A stretch of DNA of 60,447 bases from Methylobacterium frigidaeris. GTDB taxonomy: Bacteria; Pseudomonadota; Alphaproteobacteria; Rhizobiales; Beijerinckiaceae. Below are positions 16,721 to 24,866 of this stretch, piece by piece. A program made the translations under genes and the position numbers. The stretch's first letter is position 1, and each line of letters begins with the position of its first letter. The stretch spans positions 1 through 60,447 of the forward strand of contig NZ_BPQJ01000038.1 in the NCBI RefSeq assembly GCF_022179185.1, given 5' to 3'. Below the pieces are notes generated by a model. It ran no database searches, was not told the DNA's origin, and saw only the letters and a list, made by a program, of their open reading frames with translations.

Positions 16721-17890
16721 ATGCGCGCACTCCCGATCGCCCTCTGCACCGCGCTCGCGGTCTCGGGCTGCTCCAACTTCCTGCCGGCGGCCGGGCCGAC
16801 GGCCAGTGCGGTCGCGTCGGGCGCCGACGTCGCCACCGACCAGGGCCTGCTCGCCCGCTACGAGATCATCGACGTCAACGCCGCCGTGGTCGAGGCCCTG
16901 CGCGGCCGTCCCCTCGACAGCCTGCTCGCCTCCTTCGGCGACCGCCGTCCCTCCGTCGAGCCGGTGATCGGCGTCGGCGACACCGTGGCGGTGACCATCT
17001 ACGAGGCCAGCACCGGCGGCCTGTTCTCCGGCTCCCTGTCGGTCGACCGGTTCTCCTCCGGCTCGAAATCGGCCACCATCCCGCCGCAGATCGTCACCCG
17101 CGACGGTGCCATCACGGTGCCGTATGCCGGCCGCATCCAGGTGGCGGGCAAGCGCGTCCAGGACGTGCAGGCCCAGATCGAGCAGGAGCTCGCCGGCAAG
17201 GCGATCGAGCCGCAGGTGATCGTCACCGTGGTGCAGCCGACCAGCACCGCCGTGACGGTGACCGGCGAGGTGACGGCGGGCGCCCGTCTGCCGCTCTCCA
17301 CCAAGGGCGACCGGCTGCTCGACGTGGTCGCCTCCGCCGGCGGCGTGCGCGCGCCGGTGAGCGAGACCTTCGTGCGGCTGTCGCGCGGCTCGACCACCGC
17401 GACGGTGCCGCTCACCGCGATCGTCTCGAATCCCCGCGAGAACATCTTCCTGCGCCCGGGCGACACCCTCACCCTGGTGCGCGATCCCCAGACCTTCCTG
17501 GCCGTCGGCGCGCTCGGCGCCCAGTCCGAGATCCCGTTCGCCGCCGAGGGCATCACCCTCGCCCAGGCGCTCGCCAAGGCGCGGGGCCTCTCGGACCTGC
17601 AGGCCGACCCGGCCGGGGTGTTCCTGTTCCGGTTCGAGCCGGCCTCGGTGGTGCGCCGCATCCGCCCCAACAGCCCGCTGCTCTCCTCGAACTTCGTGCC
17701 GGTGGTCTACCGGATCAACATGCGCGACCCCAACAGCCTGTTCGTCTCCCAGGCCTTCCGGATGCGCAACCGCGACCTCGTCTACGTCTCGAACGCGCCC
17801 TTCACCGAGGTCCAGAAGGTGCTCGGCGTGTTCTCGACCATCACGGCACCGGTCTCGGCCGGCGCCTCGGTCTATTCCGGCGTACGGTAA
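16721..17890 (+). CDS. Wza-like polysaccharide export lipoprotein
   Basis: A 389-residue outer-membrane export protein. The N-terminus MRALPIALCTALAVSGCSN carries a lipobox (VSGC). A poly-export (PES) domain follows with IGVGDTVAVTIYEAS and ITVPYAGRIQVAGK. Two SLBB-like segments come next (VTVTGEVTAGARLPLS and LAVGALGAQSEIPF). ATG 16721 is preceded by AAGGTAAGGA. Such proteins form the outer-membrane channel for capsule or exopolysaccharide, usually next to a Wzc-type kinase or glycosyltransferases. None is present here, so the gene is isolated from its partners. It ends at a strong hairpin. Confidence 0.88.
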   Translation: MRALPIALCTALAVSGCSNFLPAAGPTASAVASGADVATDQGLLARYEIIDVNAAVVEALRGRPLDSLLASFGDRRPSVEPVIGVGDTVAVTIYEASTGGLFSGSLSVDRFSSGSKSATIPPQIVTRDGAITVPYAGRIQVAGKRVQDVQAQIEQELAGKAIEPQVIVTVVQPTSTAVTVTGEVTAGARLPLSTKGDRLLDVVASAGGVRAPVSETFVRLSRGSTTATVPLTAIVSNPRENIFLRPGDTLTLVRDPQTFLAVGALGAQSEIPFAAEGITLAQALAKARGLSDLQADPAGVFLFRFEPASVVRRIRPNSPLLSSNFVPVVYRINMRDPNSLFVSQAFRMRNRDLVYVSNAPFTEVQKVLGVFSTITAPVSAGASVYSGVR

Positions 17891-17892
17891 GG

Positions 17893-17927
17893 GCGATAGG
17901 GCGGGCGCCACGCGCCCGCCCTATCGC
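17893..17927. terminator. Bidirectional 16-bp hairpin
   Basis: Perfect stem GCGATAGGGCGGGCGC (17893-17908) with its complement (17912-17927) and a CAC loop. It exactly fills the space between two convergent stops (17890 and 17929). No T-tract is present. It probably terminates both genes. Confidence 0.75.
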
Positions 17928-17928
17928 G

Positions 17929-18903
17929 TCAGGGCGTCACCACCCGCACCGGCGCCCCCCGGCGCCAGCCCGCGATCGCCTCGACGGTGTCCTCGTAGAA
18001 CATCCGGAACGTGCTCTGGGTGACGTAGCCGAGATGCGGCGTCAGCACCGCGTTCGGCACGCCGCGCAACGGATGGTCGGCGGGCAGGGGCTCGCCGTCG
18101 AACACGTCGAGCCCTGCCCGGATGCGGCCCTCGTGCAGGGCGGCGACCAGCGCCGCCTCGTCGATCAGTGGGCCGCGGGAGGTGTTGATCAGGATCGCGC
18201 CCTTGCGCATCCGGGCGATTTCGGCCTCCCCGACGATGCCGCGGGTCGCGGGCGCCAGCACCATGTGCAGGCTGACGACGTCGCTCTCCGAGAACAAGGC
18301 CTCGCGCGCGACGAGCGCCGCGCCGCCGGCCTCGGCCCGCTCCGGTGTCAGGTTGGGGCTCCAGGCCGTCACCCGCATGCCGAGCGCCCGGCCGACTGCC
18401 GCCACGCGGGCCCCGATGCGCCCGAGGCCGAGGAGCCCGAGGGTGCGCCCCTCCAGGCCCTCGCCGAGCGTTTCCTGCCAGCGCCCGCCCGTCATGTTGG
18501 CGAATTCCCGCGGCAGGTTGCGGGCGCAGGCCAGCATCAGCGCGACAGTCAGTTCGGCGGTGGCGACGCCGCCCTCGCCGTTGCGGGTGTTGCAGACGGT
18601 GATGCCGCGAGCGGCAAGCGCCGCGGTATCGACCGAGGGGTTGCGCCCGCCGGTGAACACCACGAGCCTCAAGTTCGGCAGGGCCGCGATCAGCTCTGCG
18701 TCGAGGGGCATGCGCTCGCGCATCAGGCAGAGCACGGTGTAGGGCGCGAGCCGCGCGGCGGCCTCCGCCCGCGGGATCGGCTCGCGGAAAAATTCCACCG
18801 CGACCTCCGGGCCGAGGCTGCCCCATTCGGCGAGCTGTGCGGCCACGCCCTGGTAATCGTCGAGCACCGCGACCCGGATCCCGTCGGCCTGCGTCATCGT
18901 CAT
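17929..18903 (-). CDS. D-2-hydroxyacid dehydrogenase family protein
   Basis: A 324-residue NAD-dependent oxidoreductase related to glyoxylate/hydroxypyruvate and phosphoglycerate dehydrogenases. The Rossmann motif GLGRIGARVAAVG (about residues 154-166), catalytic Arg in NTSRGP, Glu in DGEPLP and His in TPHLGYVT are all present. It has no ACT domain, unlike SerA. The N-terminus IRVAVLDDYQGVA and the GGRN substrate loop match a widespread uncharacterised subfamily. The ATG is at 18903, with another two codons later. The substrate is not predictable from sequence. Confidence 0.88.
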   Translation of the reverse strand: MTMTQADGIRVAVLDDYQGVAAQLAEWGSLGPEVAVEFFREPIPRAEAAARLAPYTVLCLMRERMPLDAELIAALPNLRLVVFTGGRNPSVDTAALAARGITVCNTRNGEGGVATAELTVALMLACARNLPREFANMTGGRWQETLGEGLEGRTLGLLGLGRIGARVAAVGRALGMRVTAWSPNLTPERAEAGGAALVAREALFSESDVVSLHMVLAPATRGIVGEAEIARMRKGAILINTSRGPLIDEAALVAALHEGRIRAGLDVFDGEPLPADHPLRGVPNAVLTPHLGYVTQSTFRMFYEDTVEAIAGWRRGAPVRVVTP

Positions 18904-19193
18904 CGTCCCTCGCCTGGTCGCGCCCGAGCGGGCGCCTGACCTTGTCCGGTCATGATTCCGTCAATATCCGGCGTCGGATGGGCATTCCAGCCGTGCCGTC
19001 CGTGCTATGCTCGCCGCAGCACCCTGACGCGCCGTGCCCCCCTTGCGCCCCTGCGGGCTCGCGCCCGATAGAGCGGGCGCCCTCGCGGGTCCGCACGGAG
19101 ACAGGCACGGACAGAGGGGCGGCGGCCGTGCTAAGCGGCCGGACGATCGAAGCCGGAGGTCGGAGTGGTTCGAACCATGCGGGAGCGCCGGTG

Positions 19194-20303
19194 ATGACGC
19201 GCACCAGGGCCGTCGCCGCCCTGTGGCTGGCGATCGGAGCGCTGCTGTACGGGGCGGGCGCCGCCCGCGCCGACGTGGCCATCGGCGTCGCGGTCCCGCG
19301 CACCGGCGCGGTCGCCGGCATCGGCGAGCAGGTGCTCCAGGGCGTGCAGGCCGCCGTCCGGGACGCCAATGCCCGCGGCGGCATCGCCGGCGAGCCGATC
19401 GTGCTCGACGTGCAGGACGATGCCTGCGACCCCGGCCAGGCAATGGCGGTGGCCGAGCGCTTCGTGCGCTCCGGCGTGCGGCTGGTGATCGGCCATGTCT
19501 GCTCCAGCGCTTCGCTCGCCGCCTCGGACGTCTACGCGGCGGCCGGCGCGGTGATGATCAGCCCGGCCTCCAACGCCGCGCGCCTGACCGATCGCGGCCT
19601 GCCCACCATCTTCCGGGTCTCCGGCCGCGAGGACGATCAGGGCCGGCTCTCGGCCACCATCCTGGCCGAGCGGTTTCGCGACAAGAAGATCGCGATCCTG
19701 TACGACGACACGCCGCTGTCGCGGAACCTCGCCGAGTCGACCAAGGCCAACCTGAACAAGATCGGCCAGAACGAGACCCTGTTCGCCGCCATCGTGCCGG
19801 GCCAGACCGACGACGCCGCGCTGGTCAAGCGCCTGCAGGGGGCGGGGATCGAGGTGGTCTATTACGGCGGCCACTACCAGGAGATGGGCAAGCTGGTGCG
19901 CAAGGCGGCCGAGGCGGGCTATCGCCCGCAATGGTTCGGCACCTCCGGCATCGCCACGAAGGAGTTCGGGGCGCTTGCCGGCCCGGCAAGCGACGGCGTG
20001 CTGATGACCTTCAACCCGGACCTGCGCCGCAAGCCGGAGGCTGCCGCCGCCGTGAAGGCGCTGCAAGCCGATGGGATCGACCCCGCCGGCTTCACCCTCT
20101 ACGGCTACGCCGCGCTCCAGGCGCTGGTCGAGGCCGGCAACTTTGCCAAGTCCACCGACCCGAAGGCCATCGCCGAGACCCTGCATGCGGAGCGCTTCAC
20201 CCTGGTGCTCGGCAATGTCGGGTTCGACCAGAAGGGCGACGTGACGGCGCCGGGCTACGTGCTCTACGTCTGGCGCGACGGGGTCTTCACCTACGCCAAT
20301 TGA
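19194..20303 (+). CDS. Branched-chain amino-acid-type ABC binding protein
   Basis: A 369-residue periplasmic protein of the LivJ/Leu-Ile-Val-binding family. A signal peptide (MTRTRAVAALWLAIGALLYG, cleaved after ARA) leads into VAIGVAVPRTGAVAGIGEQV. The family segments VIGHVCSSASLAASDVYA, MISPASNAARLTDRG and YYGGHYQEMGKL follow. ATG 19194 is the first codon compatible with the signal peptide; a GTG is three bases upstream. There are no LivHMGF genes nearby. It overlaps the convergent phzF-like gene by 13 bp at the 3' end. The ligand could be an amino acid or an aromatic or amide compound. Confidence 0.9.
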   Translation: MTRTRAVAALWLAIGALLYGAGAARADVAIGVAVPRTGAVAGIGEQVLQGVQAAVRDANARGGIAGEPIVLDVQDDACDPGQAMAVAERFVRSGVRLVIGHVCSSASLAASDVYAAAGAVMISPASNAARLTDRGLPTIFRVSGREDDQGRLSATILAERFRDKKIAILYDDTPLSRNLAESTKANLNKIGQNETLFAAIVPGQTDDAALVKRLQGAGIEVVYYGGHYQEMGKLVRKAAEAGYRPQWFGTSGIATKEFGALAGPASDGVLMTFNPDLRRKPEAAAAVKALQADGIDPAGFTLYGYAALQALVEAGNFAKSTDPKAIAETLHAERFTLVLGNVGFDQKGDVTAPGYVLYVWRDGVFTYAN

Positions 20304-21154
20304 GACCCGAGCGAATCGAGGTCGAGGGGGATCGTTCCCTCCGCCACCGTGAGGGTGCGCCCGCCGATCCAGTCGGCGCCGTCGTAATCGACGAAGATCC
20401 GGCCGCGGCGGCCGAGCCGCGTTCCTTGCGCGGCGATGTAGGGGCCCGTGGCGCGGCCGGTCTCCCGCAGCCAGCCGGCGACGGCGGCGTTGAAGCTGCC
20501 GGTCACCGGATCCTCGACGAGGGCGCCCGCGCCGTCGCTGAACAGGGTGCGGATCTCCCAGGCCACCTCCGCGCCCGGGGCATGGGCGCCGACGAGTCCG
20601 ATATCGATCCGGCCCTCGTGGCGGCGCATCGGCTCGACCGCCAGCACCTCCTCGGCCGAAGCCAGCATCACCCCGACCCAGCCCGGGCCGTTATCGGCCC
20701 AGCGCGCCTCGACGATTTGCTCAGGGTCGATCCGCAGCACCGTCACGATCTCCCGCAAGGTGGCCTCGTCCACCGGGCCCGCGCGCAGGAGCGGCGGTGC
20801 CGCGAAGGCGAGGCGGCCGGAATCCTGCCGGATCGGCACCAGGCCTGCGCCGCATTCCTGCACCACGCGCCCCGGCCGCCGCGGCGTGCCGCCCAAGGCC
20901 AGCCAGGCGTGGCAGGCGCCGAGGGTCGGATGGCCGGCGAAGGGCAGTTCGTGGGCGAGGGTGAAGATGCGCGCCCTGTAATCGGCGCTGGAATCGGTCG
21001 GCGGCAGCAGGAACACCGTCTCCGACAGGTTGAACCACCGCGTCATCGCCTGCATCGTCGCGGTGTCCGGCTCGACCCCGCTCACCACCGCGAGCGGATT
21101 GCCGGTGAAGGCACCGTCGTGGAACACGTCGATCAGGGCGAAGCGGGCGGTCAT
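20291..21154 (-). CDS. PhzF-family isomerase/epimerase-like protein
   Basis: A 287-residue cytoplasmic protein with the PhzF fold, two related halves. The catalytic glutamate lies in the NLSETVFLLPP segment and is followed by TLAHELPFAGHPTLGA; GGRTLTVAEGTI is at the C-terminus. I chose ATG 21154 (MTARFALIDVF), which matches the family start; the frame extends to 21187. PhzF in phenazine synthesis isomerises DHHA, but most bacterial homologues have unknown substrates, and no phenazine genes are present. Its stop lies inside the 3' end of the convergent binding-protein gene. Confidence 0.88.
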   Translation of the reverse strand: MTARFALIDVFHDGAFTGNPLAVVSGVEPDTATMQAMTRWFNLSETVFLLPPTDSSADYRARIFTLAHELPFAGHPTLGACHAWLALGGTPRRPGRVVQECGAGLVPIRQDSGRLAFAAPPLLRAGPVDEATLREIVTVLRIDPEQIVEARWADNGPGWVGVMLASAEEVLAVEPMRRHEGRIDIGLVGAHAPGAEVAWEIRTLFSDGAGALVEDPVTGSFNAAVAGWLRETGRATGPYIAAQGTRLGRRGRIFVDYDGADWIGGRTLTVAEGTIPLDLDSLGSQLA

Positions 21155-21233
21155 GGCGGGGTCTCCGGTCGATGGCGCTCCGAGCATGTTTGCCCGATTC
21201 GTCCGCCGCCTCCCACTCGCAACCGGGGCGGTC

Positions 21234-22322
21234 TCACGTCCAGTACAGCACCCGCGCCGCCGGAAGCCGCTGCTCCAGCGCCCGTGTGAGGTGCTGGCGC
21301 ATCTCCCGCATCAGCTCGGCCGGAAAGACATACTTCACCGAGCCGAACTTGGTGAGCTTGCGGCTGCGCTCGTCCTCCCGCATCGGCAGGTCGGAGCCCG
21401 GATACCAGCCCGCCAGCACCTCCTTCGAGCCCGGGGTGAAGCGGTGGGTGATGAGCTCCGCGGTGAGGTCGAGATCCTTGACGCCGTCGAGCGCCTCCGC
21501 GGCCTCGGCGAACAAGTCGGCATAGGCCTCGCGCCAGTCCGGCAAGGCTAAGATCGGCGCGACCGTGAGTCCGACCGGGTAGCCGGCGCGGGCGACCGCC
21601 CCCATCGCGGCGAGGCGGTCGCGCAAGGGGGCGGTGCCGCCCTCGTAGCGGACGGCCGCCGCCGCGTTGACCGAGAAGCGCAGCCGGGTGCGGCGCCGGT
21701 GCTCCAGGCCGAGCAGCGGCTCGACCGCGGCGAACTTGGTGGTGGCGCGCAAGGCCACCGGGGCGTCCCATGCGCCGAAATGCCGGATCGCCGCCGAGAG
21801 CGAGCCGGTCAGATGCTCGATGCCGAGGGGATCGGTGTAGCAGGATGCCTCGAAGGTCGTGCCCTCGTGCGCGCGCTCCGCGCTCGCCGAGGTGACGCCG
21901 CCCTGGCCGACGTACATCGCGAGGTTGTCCAGGATCTCCGGCAGGTTGGCGTAGACCCGGGTCACCGGGGGGCCGGAGAGCGAACCCGCGAGGTAGCAGT
22001 ACTGGCAATGGGCCGGGCAGCCCTCGGCGAGGTCGATGCGCCAGTCGGCGCTCGGCGGGATCGGCTGCAGCTTCAGCTTGGTCGGCGGCGCCACCAACAC
22101 CGCGAGGGTGTTCTTCGCCTCGATATAGGCCCGGCGCGGGTCCGGGTGGCGCAGGCCGGTGAGGCGGTTGCCGGGCAGGGCCTCGACGGGCAACCCGAGC
22201 GCTTCCGCCCGTGCCATGATCGCCCGCCCATGGGCGTGCTCCCGCGCCGCCGCGGTGACGATGACCCGGCGCGGGCGCCAGAGGCGGGCCGCGTGGGCGG
22301 GGGCGGGATCGGGGAGGGTCAT
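21234..22322 (-). CDS. Spore photoproduct lyase-like radical SAM protein
   Basis: A 362-residue radical SAM protein. The cluster motif is EGCPAHCQYCYLAGS (Cys102, 106 and 109), the CxxxCxxC spacing of spore photoproduct lyase and most radical SAM enzymes. A further cysteine at residue 161 (FEASCYTDPLGIEHLTG) sits about where SPL has its essential hydrogen-donor cysteine, allowing for a short insertion. The N-terminal domain has PRRVIVTAAAREH. The organism is not a spore former, so repair of spore photoproduct proper is uncertain; a role in thymine-lesion repair or another radical reaction is possible. ATG 22322 follows 35 bp after a 16-bp palindrome. Confidence 0.85.
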   Translation of the reverse strand: MTLPDPAPAHAARLWRPRRVIVTAAAREHAHGRAIMARAEALGLPVEALPGNRLTGLRHPDPRRAYIEAKNTLAVLVAPPTKLKLQPIPPSADWRIDLAEGCPAHCQYCYLAGSLSGPPVTRVYANLPEILDNLAMYVGQGGVTSASAERAHEGTTFEASCYTDPLGIEHLTGSLSAAIRHFGAWDAPVALRATTKFAAVEPLLGLEHRRRTRLRFSVNAAAAVRYEGGTAPLRDRLAAMGAVARAGYPVGLTVAPILALPDWREAYADLFAEAAEALDGVKDLDLTAELITHRFTPGSKEVLAGWYPGSDLPMREDERSRKLTKFGSVKYVFPAELMREMRQHLTRALEQRLPAARVLYWT

Positions 22323-22356
22323 GCCCGGCGAACGCGCGGGGCGGCTCTCCGGGTCC

Positions 22357-22372
22357 CGATCGTTAACGATCG
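22357..22372. promoter_or_regulatory. 16-bp palindrome upstream of SPL-like gene
   Basis: CGATCGTTAACGATCG is a perfect palindrome centred about 43 bp upstream of the ATG at 22322, in the promoter region of the SPL-like gene. It is AT-richer than its surroundings. It is a candidate operator for a dimeric repressor. It does not match the GAAC-N7-GTTC LexA box of alphaproteobacteria. Confidence 0.5.
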
Positions 22373-22410
22373 AACGGGCGAGCGTTGATGCCGCGCCTCA
22401 CTGCCGGACG

Positions 22411-22674
22411 TTAATGCCGGGCCTGAGGCCGCACCGTGTAGGTGCCGCCGCGGATGCGCTCGGGAAAGCCTTCCGCGTAGCGAGCGGTGGCTTCCTCGCC
22501 GTAGGTCTGGACCAGCTCCTGGAAGGCCGCGAACAGGGCGGCTTGGGCCATGCAGTCGCCGTCGATCCCGTCCAGGCAACCTTCCGCGAAGGCCTCCGAG
22601 ACGTAGCTCAGGGCGACGCGCTTCGCCTCCTGGTCGGAATCGAGCGCGGGGTCGTGGGTTTCGAACTCGGTCAT
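22411..22674 (-). CDS. Small acidic protein of unknown function
   Basis: An 87-residue acidic protein starting MTEFETHDPALD (ATG 22674). The middle has LSYVSEAFAEGCLDGIDGDC and LFAAFQELVQTYGEEATARY, suggesting helical segments with a paired-cysteine spacing. The C-terminus is more basic. There is no signal peptide. The pattern is familiar from Methylobacterium genomes but has no assigned function. It lies between the SPL-like gene and the TIGR02301 gene on the same strand. Confidence 0.65.
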   Translation of the reverse strand: MTEFETHDPALDSDQEAKRVALSYVSEAFAEGCLDGIDGDCMAQAALFAAFQELVQTYGEEATARYAEGFPERIRGGTYTVRPQARH

Positions 22675-22867
22675 CGACAGCCTTGAGATCGGGTCTCTGG
22701 CGAGAACGGCGGTCTCGGATCCGCAGCGGCCTCGTGTGATGACCTGATTCATAGGCCCTTGCCCGGCGGCGAGCCAGCAAGGAATTGCGAAGAGGTTAAC
22801 GGCGCCACGAGAATGCCGCCCTCTCCGACACGGACGCCACAGCGTGACGCAACTGCAACAGAGGGGC

Positions 22868-23299
22868 TCAGCCTCCGAACCGCCCGGCCAGGGCGACCGA
22901 CAGGCGCTCGCCCTCCGCAATGTAGCGGGTGGCGGCCTCGACCGCCGAGGGCGTGCAGACCCGGTAGGTCACGGCATAGCCGCCATAGCCGCGGTTATAG
23001 GCCCCCGCGAGGCGGTCGCGCCGGCCCGGGCTGGTGCCCTCGGCATCGAGCAGGGCCTTCATCCGGGCGGGCCATTCCGGTGCGTCGGGATTACCGCACA
23101 ACTCACGCAGGAAGCTCAGCGAGCCGATGATCTCGGACAGGCGCAGAAGGTCGCGGTCGTAGGGCGCCGGCGTGTCGGCCGGCGGGGGCGGGGCGGGGGC
23201 CTCCTTCTCGGGCGGTTTAGGCGCAGGTTTCGGGCGGTTCTGGGCCAGAGCCGGGGCCGCCGCGACGAGGCAGGCGGCCAGGATGACGGCGCGCCTCAT
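22868..23299 (-). CDS. TIGR02301-family secreted protein
   Basis: A 143-residue exported protein. The signal peptide is MRRAVILAACLVAAAPALA, followed by a Pro/Ala/Lys-rich linker and a conserved domain with YDRDLLRLSEIIGSLSFLRE, LCGNPDAPEWPARMKALL and GYGGYAVTYRVCTPSAVEA. The two cysteines (in LCGN and RVCT) are typical and probably disulfide-bonded. This is the TIGR02301 family of Hyphomicrobiales, of unknown function. The ATG overlaps the stop of the upstream NUDIX gene (ATGA), indicating translational coupling. Confidence 0.88.
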   Translation of the reverse strand: MRRAVILAACLVAAAPALAQNRPKPAPKPPEKEAPAPPPPADTPAPYDRDLLRLSEIIGSLSFLRELCGNPDAPEWPARMKALLDAEGTSPGRRDRLAGAYNRGYGGYAVTYRVCTPSAVEAATRYIAEGERLSVALAGRFGG

Positions 23300-23835
23300 G
23301 TCGTGCCTCCTGCCAAGTTCCTTGCGAAGTTCCTCGCCAAGTCCCCTGCCAAGTCCCCTGCCAAGTCCCCTGCTACTTCTTCCCCGACCGCCGCGAGCGC
23401 CTGCGCGATCACCCCATGCAGCCCCTTGGTTGTCGGCAGGTCGCGCGCCTCCGCCGGCGTCACCCAGCGCAGATCGAGGGCTTCCGGCCCGGTCGTCGGC
23501 TCGCCGGAACGCCAGCGCGCCGCGTGGGGATGGATCACGAAGTGGTGCAGCACTGCGCCGTCGGCATCGCGCTCGATCACCTCGAGGGGATCCAGGCCCG
23601 CAACCACTTCGGCCACTACCCCGACCTCCTCGTGCAATTCGCGCAGGGCCGCTTCGGCCAGCGTCTCGCCGACCTCGACCTGGCCGCCCGGCAGAGTGTA
23701 GATCCCGCGCATCGGCGCCTGGCCGCGGGCGGCGAGCAGCACCCGGCCATCGCGCACCACCGCCGCGGAGGCGGCGATGAACGGGCGAAGGGGGTAGCGT
23801 CGGCGCCAGGCCAGGTCCTCGGCATCCGCGCTCAA
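23296..23835 (-). CDS. NUDIX hydrolase with repeat-built C-terminal tail
   Basis: A 179-residue hydrolase. The Nudix box reads GGQVEVGETLAEAALRELHE followed by EVG, giving GX5EX7REUXEEXGU. The substrate is likely an ADP-ribose-type or nucleoside diphosphate compound. The start is a TTG at 23835 that overlaps the stop of the upstream gene (TTGA); there is no in-frame ATG nearby. The last 30 residues (from about 150) are built from five near-identical 12-bp units and read GDLAGDLAGDLARN, so the tail appears to have grown by slippage. The core ends before it. Confidence 0.9.
   Translation of the reverse strand: MSADAEDLAWRRRYPLRPFIAASAAVVRDGRVLLAARGQAPMRGIYTLPGGQVEVGETLAEAALRELHEEVGVVAEVVAGLDPLEVIERDADGAVLHHFVIHPHAARWRSGEPTTGPEALDLRWVTPAEARDLPTTKGLHGVIAQALAAVGEEVAGDLAGDLAGDLARNFARNLAGGTT
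23315..23374. repeat. Five 12-bp tandem repeats in the NUDIX 3' end
   Basis: Five units of 12 bp, AAGTTCCTTGCG / AAGTTCCTCGCC / AAGTCCCCTGCC / AAGTCCCCTGCC / AAGTCCCCTGCT (plus-strand reading). Because the unit is a multiple of three it changes only the number of tetrapeptides in the NUDIX tail. Confidence 0.9.
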
Positions 23836-24866
23836 GGCCGCGCATCCCCGTCCTGCAGAACGGCGAGCCGCCCGTCGGCCAGAGCCGCCACGACCTGGTT
23901 GCCGAGCACCGCGAGGCCGGGTCCGATCGGCGCCGGCAAGGTCGCGCGCGTCCGCTCGGTCAGGTCCTTCAGCGAGACGTAGGCGAGGGCGGCACGGTCG
24001 CGGGATGCCACCACCACCTCGCCCCCGAGGACGGCACCGGGAGCGGAGAAGCCCTTGCCGTCGGCACTCCTGGCGCCCTGCGCCTGCCGGGCCGGCTTAC
24101 CCCCCGCGAGGCTCCAGTGTTCGAGCCGGCCCTCCTCGCCGCGCACCAGCACGGCCCCCGGCGCCTGGCCCGGAAGGTCGGCCGCGAGGGCCAGGGGACC
24201 CGGCTCGGGCGGAGTCTCGGCCCGCACCCGCCAGGCGCCGTCCTGACGCCCGATCACGGCGAGGCCCGTGCCCTCCGGGTGCTCGCCGAGCGCGAGCAGG
24301 TTGAGCGACCCGTCGATCTCGACCGGCCGCAGTGTGTCGGCGGAGAAGACCGCGCCGGCCCCCGGCGGCACCGTCGCGGTCGCCACCGGCACGGGCTTGG
24401 GGTCGGCGCTCATCGTCACCTTCTGGCGCTCGCGGACCGTCACGCCGGCGGCGCCCGGGCGCCCGTCCGGCGCGCGGCTCGGCCCCGACAGGTAGGCGCT
24501 GACCGGCCCCGCCAATACCCGGCGCGTTCCCGGCAGCGCGCCTTTCGGCGTCTCGCCAGCGGTCAGGCCCTCGATCGCGTCGAGCGGGAGGGGGACGGCC
24601 GCGACCCGGTCGCCCGACAGCGTCAGGACGGCCGCACCGCCCTCGCCCCACACCACGGCGACCGGGCCGGCTTTGCGCGGCAGCTGGGGCAGCCCGGCGG
24701 TCGTGACGGCGAGCGCCGCCTCGCTGGCCTGATCGCGCAGCTGCGTCACCCGGAACGGTAGGTCGAGGAGCGTGACGCGCGGCTCGGCGGCGGCGGGCAC
24801 CGCTGGCAGCAGGGCGGCAAGGCAGCCGCAGGCGAGCGCAACCGCGAGCGGCCGCCGCTCAGACAT
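23832..24866 (-). CDS. Secreted beta-propeller-like protein
   Basis: A 344-residue exported protein with a signal peptide (MSERRPLAVALACGCLAALL, cleavage near VPAAAEP). The rest is Gly/Ala/Val-rich with recurring blades of the form GPVAVVWGEGGAAVLTLSGD, GLAVIGRQDGAWRV and GLAVLGNQVVAAL. These resemble VCBS/FG-GAP or PQQ-type propeller repeats, but no diagnostic motif is present. The stop overlaps the TTG of the NUDIX gene and the start overlaps the SDR stop by 8 bp, so it is the middle of a coupled run. Function unknown. Confidence 0.7.
   Translation of the reverse strand: MSERRPLAVALACGCLAALLPAVPAAAEPRVTLLDLPFRVTQLRDQASEAALAVTTAGLPQLPRKAGPVAVVWGEGGAAVLTLSGDRVAAVPLPLDAIEGLTAGETPKGALPGTRRVLAGPVSAYLSGPSRAPDGRPGAAGVTVRERQKVTMSADPKPVPVATATVPPGAGAVFSADTLRPVEIDGSLNLLALGEHPEGTGLAVIGRQDGAWRVRAETPPEPGPLALAADLPGQAPGAVLVRGEEGRLEHWSLAGGKPARQAQGARSADGKGFSAPGAVLGGEVVVASRDRAALAYVSLKDLTERTRATLPAPIGPGLAVLGNQVVAALADGRLAVLQDGDARP

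Noticed and set aside
19166..19177. 12-bp palindrome TGGTTCGAACCA near the LivJ-type start
   Set aside because: It is short enough to occur by chance at this GC content and has no supporting feature. It is also not the T-arm of a tRNA; no cloverleaf can be drawn.
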